Origin: Cristatella mucedo
Taxonomy: Eukaryota; Bryozoa; Phylactolaemata; Cristatellidae
Reading direction: 5' to 3'
NCBI GenBank assembly: GCA_009760855.2
Contig: WPIO01000032.1
Span: 1,653,001 to 1,717,000, forward strand
DNA: 64,000 nucleotides
This document shows positions 34,001 through 43,459 of the stretch, in pieces (position 1 is the first letter of the stretch; the number at the start of each line of letters is the position of its first letter). Below the pieces are notes generated by a model, which ran no database searches, was not told the DNA's origin, and saw only the letters and a list, made by a program, of their open reading frames with translations. The translations under genes were made by a program, and so were the position numbers.

Positions 34001-36804
34001 ACACATCGCGTGACTTCGGGCTGGCGGCGCGACGCGCCCTGCTGTTGCAGCTGCGGCTGTTGCTGTTGCACGGAACCACTCGCCACCAGCTCGCAGCCCT
34101 TACGGCAGCGCTGCTGCCATGCGCTCGCTCGTGCTGCCCGAGTCTCCAGCGGTGCCACGATAAGATCTCGTTTCCGGTTCTGCAGGGCCCCAGGGCGACC
34201 GTGCCGCACTGCCGAAACAAGTCGTGGCACCACGGCGACACTCTGCTTGACCTGCCCATGCTCATCCTACTGAACCAGGCGATTCCGAATCAGCATCGCA
34301 GCGAGTGGCGGCACGCCTACGACAGCCGGTACATCAGCCTGCGCCGTGGTGCTGCCAGGGGCAGGGGAGAGTCATCCTGGCTGCTGCTGCAGCAGCCAGG
34401 CGGCCAGCTGCCAGTCCGAGCGAGCTGCAGCAGCAGAAACACGAGTGGCAGCCCAGTCGCTGTGTTGCCCTTGGCCGCCGAGGCTGAGGCCACCGAGGCT
34501 GCATTCTGGCTGCTTTAATAATAATAATAATGCACTTGATAAAGCGCCTACAGAGAACTCAATCTCTTTCTATGCGCTTCACGTTTGCTTTGGCTCTGGA
34601 TCTCAGTGTGGCTACATGCTAGGGGAAAAGATAAATTCCCCTCGGGTGTGGTTGTACTGCAGCATACTTAACTCACTTGACCTTGATATCGTTACTAGGC
34701 AGCATGGAGAGAGCTTCACCACTGTTGTCAAGCTCATCAAGGGAAGAGGCCCGACGTTGATCATCATTGAGGACGACGATGGCTACGTGTTCGGTGGCTT
34801 CGCGGCCGAGACGTGGCAGCTAAACCCCAGCTTCACAGGTGCCACGTTGCACGCAGCCTCCTCCTCGTGTCATCGGAGCCAAATAGTGCTGCGCCCACTC
34901 TGCTTGTGTGTGTGTGTGTGTGTGTGTGGGTATGCTCCGCAGACGATCGCTTGCAGGCTGTCGTCCGAAAATAGTATTGCCACACCATCGCAGTTGCGGT
35001 AGGTGCTTGGTCTGTCGGCCGAAGAGCTGACCAGGCTCGATGTTAAGTAAAGCCTAAAGCCTCCCGGAGGAGGGAGAGGTGGGCGTTCCTCTGCCCAGCA
35101 TCGTGCTTCTGTCGTGGCGAGGTGGCCATAGTGGGTGATCCTTGCAGCCTTAATTCTTTGCGACCTTTGTCTCTTTGTCTCGGAAATTCTTGTGCCTCAA
35201 GAAGCCGGCAGAGGGTGACCATAATGCCAAGGACTGTTGACCTTAGGCATGGGTCTGGTTTGAAGACCAGTTACTAGAAGAAGCAAGCAGACAGCGCGTG
35301 CTTGCCATTCAGCTGTGTTGCCACACTTCGTTTGCCAGCACAGGCAGAGGTAGGAGAGAGAGAGAGAGACAGATCATAGAGTAATTTGCTATGCTGTTTT
35401 ATGGGGTTTAGCCCAAATGGCAAGTTTCTAGCTGTTGCAGTGAAACTGACAGCACAGCATTTGTCAGTCGGTTGGCACGTGTGCCCCATCGGCCTTGCCA
35501 CTTAGTGATTTGACAGCTCTTGCCTGCTGCTGCATCTAGCTCTGTCTACCTGCCTACAGTAGCTGGCATTTTGGAGCAGTCTGCAAGCAGAAGCAGCAGC
35601 CAACAGCAGCACTCTCTATTTTGATGGGCCACTGCTTGACTGCTGACGATGCTAAGCTGGAATGCTACATAAATAGCACTCACTGCCATTGCTTGAGAGG
35701 GGCTCGATCGCTGTTGTACTGGCTCGCTGGACTGACTGGCTGCTCGGTTCTCGGGTCGTTTGCTCCCTGTTCCCAGCTCTCTCGCGCTAGAGCCACAGGG
35801 CATGCGCTCTGAGCTTGGGCGTGGATGGGTGAAACTGCTTGAGTTTATGCCGCTGCCGGTGCTCATGAGAATCTCGGTGTGTGTGTGTGTGTGCGTGCGT
35901 GTGTGCGCGCGTGCGTGTGTGTGTGTGTGTGTGTGTGCGTGTGTGCGCGTGTGTGTGGTCCTGTCACCTATTTTGGGACGAATGCCGGCTGGAGGCCGGC
36001 TTACTGCTAATGCCTTCTGCCGTCTGCAGGCTCACATCAATGTTTCTTGTTCACGCTGCGCCCTCAGTATGGCATCTACCGACCGACAGGCCTCAATCAC
36101 AACTACATGTACCTCGACGTGGGACAAGAAACGCTTCCTAATGGCATTGTGAGTCGTTTGCTGCCACGGGATGGGTATGGGGAGCGGTGTACGGAGGGGG
36201 ACGAGATGGAGAGCAGATGGGGGCGTCATCCGTGACCGTTGCTTGTTGCCCTCCGTTCTTCTGAGCTGGCTGGCCGACTCCCACTGCCGCCTTGGGGCCT
36301 GTAGCTGCCATCTTTTTCTTGCAAGCCAGCTGCCGGCTGCCCGCGGCGTACACCTGCCGTGTGCTTGCCGCTGCTGCCCACACTTGCTCACTGGGCTGTG
36401 CGTCGTGCGCTTACTGTCAGGGAATGGGAGGACAGTTCAGCTACTTTGGCCTCTGGTTGGACGCCGAGTTCGGCCGCGGGCACAGCCGTGCCAAGCCGAC
36501 ATGCACGACCTACGGCTCGCCGCAGCTCTCCTGCAAGCCTGAGTTCACTTTCACGCGCATGGAGGTCTGGGCGGTCGGTCCGGAGCCTGGCCAAGAGTCG
36601 GCTGCGGAAGACGACGAGCCGGTGAGCCGTAAGGCGCGGCAGAGAAGCAGCGGTAGAGAGACAGTAGCAAGGCAGCGGCAGCATGCCAGCATCTGTGGCA
36701 GCAGCAGCAGAATCCTCCACCACAGTAGCTGTGGAGCCTCACTCTCACCAGCTCCAGTCGATCGTGGGGTTATGCAGGGGACTATGCATTTAAATAATCT
36801 GTAA
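23648..36804 (+). CDS. TLDc-domain protein, mEAK7/TLDC1-like, eight coding exons with two alternative first exons
   Basis: Family knowledge: vertebrate mEAK7 (TLDC1) is an N-myristoylated, lysosome-associated protein linked to mTOR signalling, with a C-terminal TLDc domain. The exons 24405-24545 (or 23648-23785), 31182-31451, 33490-33628, 33821-33963, 34186-34328, 34699-34838, 36030-36148 and 36421-36621 join with matching phases and GT-AG introns. They give about 432 residues, against about 456 in human. Diagnostic TLDc strings are HGESFTTVVKLIKGRGP, DGYVFGGFAAETW, NHNYMYLDVGQETLPNGI, GQFSYFGLWLDAEFGRGHS and MEVWAVG. The N-terminal half (exons 1-3) follows the mEAK7 layout and differs from OXR1/NCOA7. 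The C-terminus is uncertain: either a splice at 36622 to an unfound exon or read-through to the stop at 36802-36804. The introns hold LINE, SINE and microsatellite DNA. Confidence 0.9.
24405..24545 (+). CDS. TLDc gene alternative first exon 1b
   Basis: 47 codons from ATG (AGAATGGG) to a GTAGCG donor, phase 0. The product starts MGASSSSASS, also an N-myristoylation-type start with Ser-rich sequence, followed by KAERLFECLATEGRD and ALQ. The ALQ end next to the exon 2 start GH parallels ALQ-NH in vertebrate mEAK7. A LINE-A copy begins about 45 bp downstream of the donor. Confidence 0.8.
24590..25311 (+). mobile_element. LINE-A copy in intron 1
   Basis: The C-terminal RT part (FVTSRLDFCNSLLAGLPTCA, with a TAA where the reference has Gln in LPVKQ), the 3' UTR, the terminal hairpin and a TTATTA-rich tail ending at 25311. 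It is 5'-truncated, in the same orientation as the host gene, and dead. Confidence 0.85.
26914..26964. repeat. CT microsatellite in intron 1
   Basis: An uninterrupted CT run of about 25 units, followed by CT-rich imperfect sequence to about 27390. Confidence 0.95.
27557..27712 (-). mobile_element. tRNA-derived SINE (SINE-1)
   Basis: On the minus strand: tRNA-like head with the anticodon-arm-like TTCACGACCCGCAGGTCGCG, a B box near GAATTCGAGTCC, body CCACTGAAAGCTGTGGTGAT, AGCCTTTAGGGC, and tail AATGAGGCTGTCAAATCAGC. The tail matches the 22336 copy closely. Confidence 0.75.
29365..30105 (+). pseudogene. LINE-B 3' fragment in intron 1
   Basis: It matches the 3' half of the LINE-B copy at 18345-19740 closely in DNA, from CTAGCCATCACGTCCGATCC to GGTACAGACGGAGATACA. 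It contains the C-terminal RT coding region with stops, for example near 29637. It is 5'-truncated. Confidence 0.85.
30696..31081. repeat. CT microsatellite tract upstream of exon 2
   Basis: Two long CT runs (about 30696-30771 and 31024-31080) joined by CT-rich imperfect sequence. The tract ends about 100 bp before the exon 2 acceptor, so it is not the acceptor's own polypyrimidine tract. Ser-Leu frames here are artefacts. Confidence 0.95.
31182..31451 (+). CDS. TLDc gene exon 2
   Basis: 90 codons, phase 0 at both ends, between a TTGCAG acceptor and an AAG/GTGAGA donor. It encodes GHLRHYFSGGFVNKLFTEM, then SITKGQFYRSLSILLKGSIE and ASADELSK. This aligns with the EF-hand-like helical region after residue 50 of mEAK7 (VTRLYDGM, SQEQFTASMSHLLKG). 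The frame stops soon after the donor, which supports the splice. Confidence 0.9.
31780..31890 (+). mobile_element. Old LINE-A 3' end in intron 2
   Basis: A diverged terminal hairpin (AAAGTGCTTGGATAGAGATT, ATAGCGCTTTAC) followed by a broken TTA-rich tail. Confidence 0.6.
32492..32524. repeat. 33-bp near-palindrome, copy 1
   Basis: Arms AGTCTGCTATG and CATAGCAGGCT (one mismatch) around an 11-bp centre. A near-identical copy lies 209 bp downstream. Confidence 0.85.
32701..32733. repeat. 33-bp near-palindrome, copy 2
   Basis: Perfect 11-bp arms AGTCTGCTATG and CATAGCAGACT around GGCACAGTGCT, which itself contains GCAC-A-GTGC. Nearly the whole 33 bp can fold as one hairpin. Confidence 0.9.
32990..33352 (+). 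mobile_element. Old LINE (LINE-A-like) 3' fragment in intron 2
   Basis: The DNA follows the end of the LINE-A protein (CTGGAACTTACTTCTGACTA, GATATTTAAAAAGACC) and then a 3' UTR with GTGCCTAGAAAGAGATTGAG. It is much more diverged than the LINE-A copies, and its hairpin ends CCCTACACAAATG, so it may be a related subfamily. Confidence 0.6.
33490..33628 (+). CDS. TLDc gene exon 3
   Basis: 46 codons plus one base (ends in phase 1) between a CTGTAG acceptor and a GTGAGT donor. It encodes FVEDVVRAYFIAIEELPEV, then GIASLAAYIVLDLAGNG. This aligns with the linker helix (FTEDLVGSVV) before the TLDc domain in mEAK7. Confidence 0.88.
33821..33963 (+). CDS. TLDc gene exon 4
   Basis: Two bases complete the split Gly codon, then 47 codons to phase 0. 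Acceptor GCACAG, donor GTGAGC. It encodes YGDDAISRWLGHCTFFHHM and LAYVFQVAFDVLAV, matching the mEAK7 stretch where D-x-x-VIEDWVFRVPH precedes the start of the TLDc domain. C-runs occur in the short intron before it. Confidence 0.88.
34186..34328 (+). CDS. TLDc gene exon 5
   Basis: 47 codons plus two bases between a TCTGCAG acceptor and a GTACAT donor. It encodes LVP-like sequence at its start, then LLDLPMLILLNQAIPNQHRS and EWRHAYDSR. I chose the weak GTACAT donor because it is the one giving phase 2, which restores YDSR-QHGESF (human SSELHGHSF) across the junction. The later GTGGTG donors would shift the frame. The acceptor fits phase, but a nearby AG is possible. Confidence 0.75.
34516..34593 (-). 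mobile_element. LINE-A 3' end only, in intron 5
   Basis: TAA repeats and the terminal hairpin (CTTGATAAAGCGCCTACAGA), then an abrupt end. It lies antisense to the TLDc gene, about 190 bp after exon 5. Confidence 0.85.
34699..34838 (+). CDS. TLDc gene exon 6
   Basis: Acceptor ACTAG, donor GTGCCA. The first base completes Arg, then 46 codons plus one base. It encodes the TLDc core HGESFTTVVKLIKGRGP, TLIIIEDDDGYVFGGFAAET and WQLNPSFTG, matching family motifs such as HGxSF and VFGGFA. Confidence 0.9.
35877..35957. repeat. GT microsatellite with GTGCGT units, intron 6
   Basis: An imperfect GT run just upstream of exon 7. A shorter GT run lies at about 34905-34927. Confidence 0.95.
36030..36148 (+). 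CDS. TLDc gene exon 7
   Basis: Acceptor TCTGCAG, donor GTGAGT. Two bases complete Gly, then 39 codons to phase 0. It encodes SHQCFLFTLRPQYGIYRPTG and LNHNYMYLDVGQETLPNGI, the TLDc stretch with FLF, the NxxYMYL motif and LPNG. Confidence 0.92.
36421..36621 (+). CDS. TLDc gene exon 8, end of the TLDc domain
   Basis: Acceptor TGTCAG. It encodes GMGGQFSYFGLWLDAEFGRG, HSRAKPTCTTYGSPQLSC and FTFTRMEVWAVG, the characteristic last TLDc strands. A good donor (GTGAGC) at 36622 keeps phase 0. If it is not used, the frame continues 60 codons of low-complexity sequence to TAA at 36802-36804. The family normally has a further tail of about 30 residues, which I could not find downstream. Confidence 0.85.
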
Positions 36805-36976
36805 ATAATAGTATATAACTATGTATGTATATATATATATATATTATTAATTGTATATTATTTATAATATGTAAATGTCATAATATTTGCGTATGTTTCT
36901 CTCCTATGCCTCTTGTGCAAGCCGTGCAGCCAAGCTGTCTCATGTAGAACCATGCGTCGCGTTCTGCTTCAGCTTT

Positions 36977-36981
<5 letters not shown>

Positions 36982-37069
<88 letters not shown>
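36982..37069. repeat. GT microsatellite
   Basis: An uninterrupted GT run of about 44 units. The Cys-Val frames are artefacts. A short TA run lies at about 36828-36843. Confidence 0.95.
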
Positions 37070-37070
<1 letters not shown>

Positions 37071-39149
37071 CAGCATGCGCTTGTGGGTGAGTTGGCAGTG
37101 TCGTCGTTAAAAATTAAGTGGAGAGCTTTGCTGGTCTACTTGGATACCGAACGACAGATGGCGATCGACCTATGGATCTGAAGCACTTTATCACCCTTAA
37201 ATGAGGCCACTGCATGCCATTAGCTGAGCTGGTAATGGCACGGACCGGACACCATCCCTCCTTTCTGGTACTTGCTTGTAGAAGCAGATAACTACTGCTT
37301 TTTCGAGCAGCAGTGGTGGTGGAAGCATGGCCCACTGTTTAGCCCCCCCCCCCCCCAGGGGGCAGGCGAAGACCGCATTGATTCATTCTCAAAGAGCTAT
37401 GCCGTATGCTCTAGGGTGCTGGCTGATAAAAAACTGCGCCGTGCTGAAATGCTGGTGCTTTCAGACCACTTCTGCTAGAGTGGCACATCCTTTGAACGAG
37501 GTGCTCACACAACGTCCAAGTGCTCACGACTCCTTCTACCGATGCAGTTGTTGGCTGGATGACCTCTGAAAGCATGGAGTTGGGTGAATCATATAGAACA
37601 CAGCCCGTTGCTGGATCGATGAGCTTGAACCGTCCAGTGTATCCTCCCTGGCTGTCAGGTCCATATTTCGTACCACTTGTTACCCTAGGCATACCTGTGA
37701 ATTCTCGAAGCCCATTCAACCTTAACTTAAGTTGGCCTGGAGGGGCTAGCCAAAGGGGTTTGCCGGGTAGCTAGACATACCTCTTCTGCATCCATCCGTG
37801 GAGTCATCGGCTGCCGATCTCCCCCCTCCCCCTAGTGCATGTATGTTCATCACCCTCGACTGATGAAAGCGTGGCCTTGCAGATGCAAGTCAAAATTCTC
37901 ACCTTCAAGGCAGACGGCTAGACCTAGCTGAGCTGCAGCAGCAGCCATGCCAGTCCCTGGCGACCTCCAGGTCCTTCCAGGGCAAGGAATTAGCTAACCC
38001 CTTCTTTGGTGTTAATGCTGTTGCCAAGTAGATTCCCCTCCTCTGGCTGCCCACCCTAGAGTGGCACTTGCTTAATAATGGCCCATCAGCCCTCACGATT
38101 CAGTTGTGTTTTGACTGAGCAGAGATCACCCCGAATGTTGCTGCCAAACCGACTTGCTCCCCGGCTAATTGCATTGGTGCCTCGATCAGTTGTTTGGGTC
38201 CTTTATACTGCCAATTAGCCATAGGCATATTGCCAAGTCGCATTCGGCAGTGGTTGGAATTCCAAGCCCACCGGTTCGTGCTTTGGCCTTTGAGGATGTG
38301 AGTGCAGCAGTAGTACATTGATTGGGCATACTTGTCGATGGGTTGGCATAGTCGCATGGCGATCGCGGCCTACGCTTCACTCTGAGCATGATCACTGCAG
38401 GGATCTTTGAGCAAAAGCGCTGGCTAGTCGGCTGGCCACTCAGCCGAAGCTCGGCTTGTCACCGATCGGCTGCCCTTTAGAAGGTCAGCTCTGCCACTAA
38501 TTGTATCTGCGAATGGTGGGCTTTGGCAGGCATTTCGGTTCTGAGGAGAGTAGGCAACTGTGGTATGTCATTGTTCACCGGTCCTAACAGGCTGTATTCC
38601 GTATGCCGGTAGGAATCCTGCCTTGCAGCCTGTGAGGGATACACCTGCTCCTCTTGCTCCCCCTTCCTCCCCCTTCTTCGTCCTCTCCGCTCACGGTTCG
38701 TCCAGTCGTGCTGTGGCACTCTGGGGCCCTTGCGTATCTACTCTCCTACTGCATCTGTAAGGATCAAACAGCTTTAGCTGCTTGCCTTGTCTTGCTGTTG
38801 CACCGGTCTCGATACCCCGCAGGCAGTGCAAGGCTGCCAGCTAGCGGGACTGGTAAGTCCCGTGCGATGCTTTGCTGACCCAATACAGACGTTCTCAGAA
38901 TTGACGACCGTGTATTGCAGCAGCTAATGTACAGCCGTTAGTTGCCATCGCTACCCTTCTTCTTCTTTGTTGCTGGCCGTCTAGCCTGCGGCAAGCTGCT
39001 GCCAATGTTTCTAATGCTGCTGATGCCCATTTTGGTGCTGCATATGCTGATTGGGCTGCTGCTGATGACGATATGCCTCATGAATTGTAAGCCCCTGATT
39101 GCTCAGGCAGGAAGACCTGTATGTAGTGAGTCTGCAATCAGATCGTGTA
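37070..39149. other. Gene-empty stretch downstream of the TLDc gene
   Basis: It could hold the 3' UTR or last exon of the TLDc gene, but no exon with the expected tail was recognised. The frame 37719-37411 on the minus strand (102 codons) has balanced composition but no known domain. A C-run lies near 37345-37357. Confidence 0.3.
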
Positions 39150-39497
39150 TTGTATGTACCACCCGCTCTTCTGACTCAAGTCGTTTTTCTGTGCCTTGGA
39201 CAAACCTCAGATCTTTTGGAGACCATGCCTTTAGTTTGTATTGTGCAAAAACCTGGAACTCGCTCCCAACAGATGCCACGACATCCTCTAGCTTGACGAC
39301 ATTTAAAAAGAAGCTAAACACACCTTTTCCTTGCAACATATGCTAGTTCCTTGTGAATTGTCCTTTGTGTGCTAATGCATGGTGATCCTTTCCATGTTTT
39401 CACTAACCATATTGACGTGCTTTCTTTGGAGCTTATGTAAAGTACTGAGAAAGAGATTTAATTATCTGAGGGTGCTATACAAATGTACTTTCGTTAC
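39150..39497 (+). mobile_element. Old LINE (LINE-A-like) 3' fragment
   Basis: It encodes TNLRSFGDHAFSLYCAKTWN, then LTTFKKKLNTPFPC, the conserved LINE-A protein end. A 3' UTR with GTACTGAGAAAGAGATTTAA and GTGCTATACAAATG follows. It is related to the copy at 32990 and without a TTA tail. Confidence 0.7.
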
Positions 39498-39529
39498 TGT
39501 TATTGAAATCATAAGACGGGTGTCGAAAA

Positions 39530-39860
39530 TGCACAGACTAACTTGGATATGCTATTTTTTTTTGAGCAAGCCCCAATTTTTTTCAAGTTGTGTAGCTGAA
39601 AGTTGAAAGATTTGACTGTGGATCTAATGTGGTCATCTTGTGAAAGGTCACTGTTGAACAGGACACCTAGGTTGTGTGCAGATGCTACAGGAGATGTACC
39701 TGCCGAGCCCATTTTATGATTATTACCAATTTCTGAGTAATCTAGGTTTACCCATAACTAGTTAGGTAATTTTATTGCCGTTCATTTTGAGTAACTTTGC
39801 TGCCATCCAAGTGTGGATGTCAGCAATACATGCAGCGAGGGAGTTCAGAGAGTTTGACGT
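39530..39860 (-). mobile_element. Old LINE-A-like internal fragment
   Basis: On the minus strand it carries NSLNSLAACIADIHTWMAAK and SAHNLGVLFNSDLSQDDHI, the segment between the YADD motif and the thumb of the LINE-A protein, with stops. It lies tail to tail with the fragment ending at 39497. Confidence 0.7.
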
Positions 39861-42800
39861 TATGGTGATAATGATGCTGCTGCTGCCAATGCTGCTGCTC
39901 AGGGCACTGCAGATTGGGCTGATGATGTTGATGATGATACTGATGCTGAGCCTGTGTGTAGCTATCACGGCGAGCTGGGAATGTTTCTGTCTCGTGTCGG
40001 CATGCTCGTTGGTTGCTCCCTCTCGAGCATCCTGCATAAGAGTGCATAAGAGTACTCGTGCTTAAGAGTGCTTACTCGTTGCAGGTCATCCAGTTGGTAG
40101 GTATATTATTTTCATGCCGTATATCTTTCTGACTGTTTGATTGGTTTGGTTTTCTGACTGGCTCCGAGCCGAGAGATGCTGTGAGGGCTGCTCCCTGGCT
40201 GCATGCTGACGAGCTTAGCAGATTCCTAGATGGTTGCTGCTCTGAGGCTGCTGCTGTGTTGTAATAAGCCTAGCCCTCTCCAGTGAGTCCAGTGGCTCTC
40301 TCAGCTAAGTGCTCTATGCCGGCCTCGGCTGCTGATGCCGTGTCTGGCAACGTGTCAGGCGGTGCTGTGTGCTGATCGTCATGCCGGCTCAAGTTATGGG
40401 TCTGAGACTGGTTAGCTAAGCACGCGTGTGAGGTATTGCATTTTGATTCTGCACGATGCGCTTCTCGTTGATCAATGCTTCTGTGATATAAGCATGCACT
40501 GTGGGATCTTCTTGGGCTGGCTTGGCCAGCAGCAGCATGTGAGAGGGTTGCTGAAATGGCATTACGCGCGAAATTACTTTTTTTCTGCTCGTGACGAGTC
40601 CGTGTGGCTTGAAGTTGCATGTGCTTACTTTCGCTGACGGCTGCTAGCTGAGAGCTCTAGCAAAAGTCGATGGCCTGCCAACCAGGTCTCAGATACCAAG
40701 GTACGAGCACTGACCTCGTCCGTCGTTCGCTTTGATGTCGCTGGCATCTTATGGACTGGCCCGTTAGCAGCAGCACATGGTTTTGACGGGTTGCTCCTCA
40801 TTGATTACCTTGGCACTTGCAAATGTCTAGTCAGTGAATGCTAAGCAGCCGTGTGACATGATCAATATCGCAGCGACAGACCTTCTCCGAAGCTCTGTCA
40901 CGTGCCACTCCCAGCGGTGGAGATTGAAAGATTGCCGTCACTGCACAGGCCACTCTCCACAGAACAATCCAGGGGCATGCTGCAATCTTGCTGCAAATTG
41001 GGAAGTAGCTGGCACACTCGATTGGCTGCATCGGCCTGTATTTCTTTTGTTAAAGATCCGAGAGACTTTTTTTATCGATGAGAGGCAAGCACTATTCTGG
41101 GAGACAAGTAGAGTAAGTGAATTTTGAGCCCGGTTTCGAATTTTCTCGAAAGGAGCAAGTGCCAGTAGGCAAAATGGGTGATTACCAGTTAAAAAAACTG
41201 CATATCACAACTAGCGAAGACATTGCTGGACAGCAGGGTGCTCCGAGCTGGAAGAAATCGAGACAGAAGTTGCAGCCCCTGTCTCCCAGGCCTTGCCGGT
41301 TTCGGGCTTGGCTCACTGCTGGGTAAATCGTTAGGGCAACGACGTCACAGAACGTAACTATTATAAGTTGTAATTTTGAATTTCATTTATAATCATCTAA
41401 GTAATTTTATAATAAAATCAAGTCTACTTGAAAAATATTGAATAAAAAGGATGGCACCATCTGTCTAGCTTTTCCCGGGCGCACAACATCCTAAGACGGC
41501 CACCGCCCCATAACCATTGTCTCCTGTCGAGGTATCTTGACTTTCTGCTCCCCAGCATACCTAACAAGGATGCATTGAGGCATGCACCTAACCTCAGATT
41601 TATCAGGGCATCTCTCAAAGACGCAGTTTGTAAGCCACTCGGTGAGCAAGAATTTGACACTAAACCTTTGTAATTAAGTAATTTCCTCTCCAGAGTGAAA
41701 TCTGAAATGTGAGTGCAGCTCTTCTTGTGCCACTGCGCTAGTTAATTTCTGATTTTAGTTGATAATTTTTGCTATACATGTCATCAAACGTCGTGGAGCT
41801 TTATTTTCTGCAATCATTCACATGTTTAGTAAAACGTATCCAACCGAAATAAGAAATAAACTAGGGCAATGTGGTGCAAGTAGAGCTGAACTCTAGTTTC
41901 ACATTTTCATGCCGCTCCTTGAAGTATCGGCCGAGTTGTGGAGTTTAAAAGGCGCAAAGCTACACTGTAAAGGAAGCTGTATAAAAGTCACAGGCGCGCA
42001 GCTCAACAAGCTTCACACACGTACCTCGATGTACCAAGGTTCAATAAGTTGGGACACAAGTCACATATGATTCAGAGATCGGTAATTTTTTATTTGTAGA
42101 TATGTTCCTTCCGGTATATATCCTGGTTAGGTAAGGCTTTCGCAATTATTGTTTACTTTAGTTAGAAAGTCGTCAGAATTCCGATCCCAATTGCTAGCAT
42201 ATTTGTCTTTTGAAAGTATTGTAAACAAATATTCGGTTGTTGAACCAATTTTATAAGTATTTTCTTGAAATTCTGCCTTAATTTTTAGCCATTTGAGAAG
42301 GTTCGCTGCGATGTTTCGTATCGCCTTCCCTGGCACTGCTGCTGGGAAGTAGGAAACAGGCCTTCCTCTATCCTCGTCTTTCAGGGAAGGAAAAGCGTTC
42401 TGGACTCAGATCCGGGAGCGAAGGCGTTGCTTAATCTGATTGGGCGTGGGCAGCTCAGTGAGGGTCTGCGTGAGAGCGACCGAACAGCAGGCATACCTGA
42501 GGAACATCGCCTATATCGCTCTCCAACCGGTGACATGTAGCCGCAAGCTCATGCAAGCCGTGGCAAGATGCCAGCTTGCTGCTACATGTGGCTACTGCCT
42601 GCCGTCGAGCCTGCACTGCACATCATCTCAGAAGACCCGCTGAAGCTGCTGCTGGGCAACGCAGTGTGGCTTTTGGAGTTTCTGATGTAGGCAGTGTTGA
42701 TGATGCTGCTGTCGTCTTGTCACTTGTCAGCGCTCGAGGGCGATCACGACCCGAACTTTTTGGCAGATCTGCTGTGGGGTCATGTGCTCATCTTTGTATT

Positions 42801-43459
42801 TATATATTTCAGACCCCTTTGAAATTCAGGTTTCTGCTTTGTTGTATACATGCATACATATGTGTATGCTATGGCTTTTGTTGTCAACATTGCTTTGTTG
42901 ATTTGGAGCACTCATTTCTGCAGCACCACATAGTGATGCTGTTATGTACATACTGCTGTACCTGCTTGCCATTACTGCTAGATGCCCTGGATGCCTGCCC
43001 CGACGCAGCCATTGTATGGCCAAAAAACTCACGGAGCAGCTACTACTACCACTGAAGCGAGGACTTTAATATATTGCCGCATGCAGAAAACTCATTTTCT
43101 TTATATTATTGCCTCCGAGTGCTTCAATGAGACCAATTTTAAGCCATCTTGCAATTGTGCCCCTTGTGATACAGGGCTGGTTCGAGCATTCGGCCTTTGA
43201 TCCATGCAGTGAGTCAGATGAATGGCATGCACCAGCATAGCTGTACAAGTTTTGATCAGCTGGTGACGGTAAGAGCCTGGCTTACAGGGCCCCCCCATAG
43301 GTGGTTTTATTACGTAATCTTGAGAATTCACTGGAATCGCCGGATGAGTAAGAGTGCGTTGGCCCAAGGATCTGATTGGCCATATCAAGGTGTTTGCAAT
43401 ATTCTGAGGTCATTGGGAGCGAAGTAAGAAGAAGCTGTGTATTTTCGCATGAATGTTGA
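39861..43459. other. Gene-empty stretch
   Basis: No gene was recognised. Short frames such as 41117-41326 (+), 42336-42127 (-) and 42576-43055 (+) show no domain. Composition is mixed, with an AT-rich part at 41.3-42.3 kb. Confidence 0.3.

Noticed and set aside
36887-37110. Cys-Val-rich and Thr-His-rich frames
   Set aside because: They are translations of GT/CA microsatellites, as are those at 7615-7922, 18125-18345 and 35760-36152.
42550-42692. Frame with SEDPLKLLLGNAVWLLEF as a possible last TLDc exon
   Set aside because: The likely acceptor would put exon 8 out of frame (an immediate TGA), and the similarity to the mEAK7 tail is weak.
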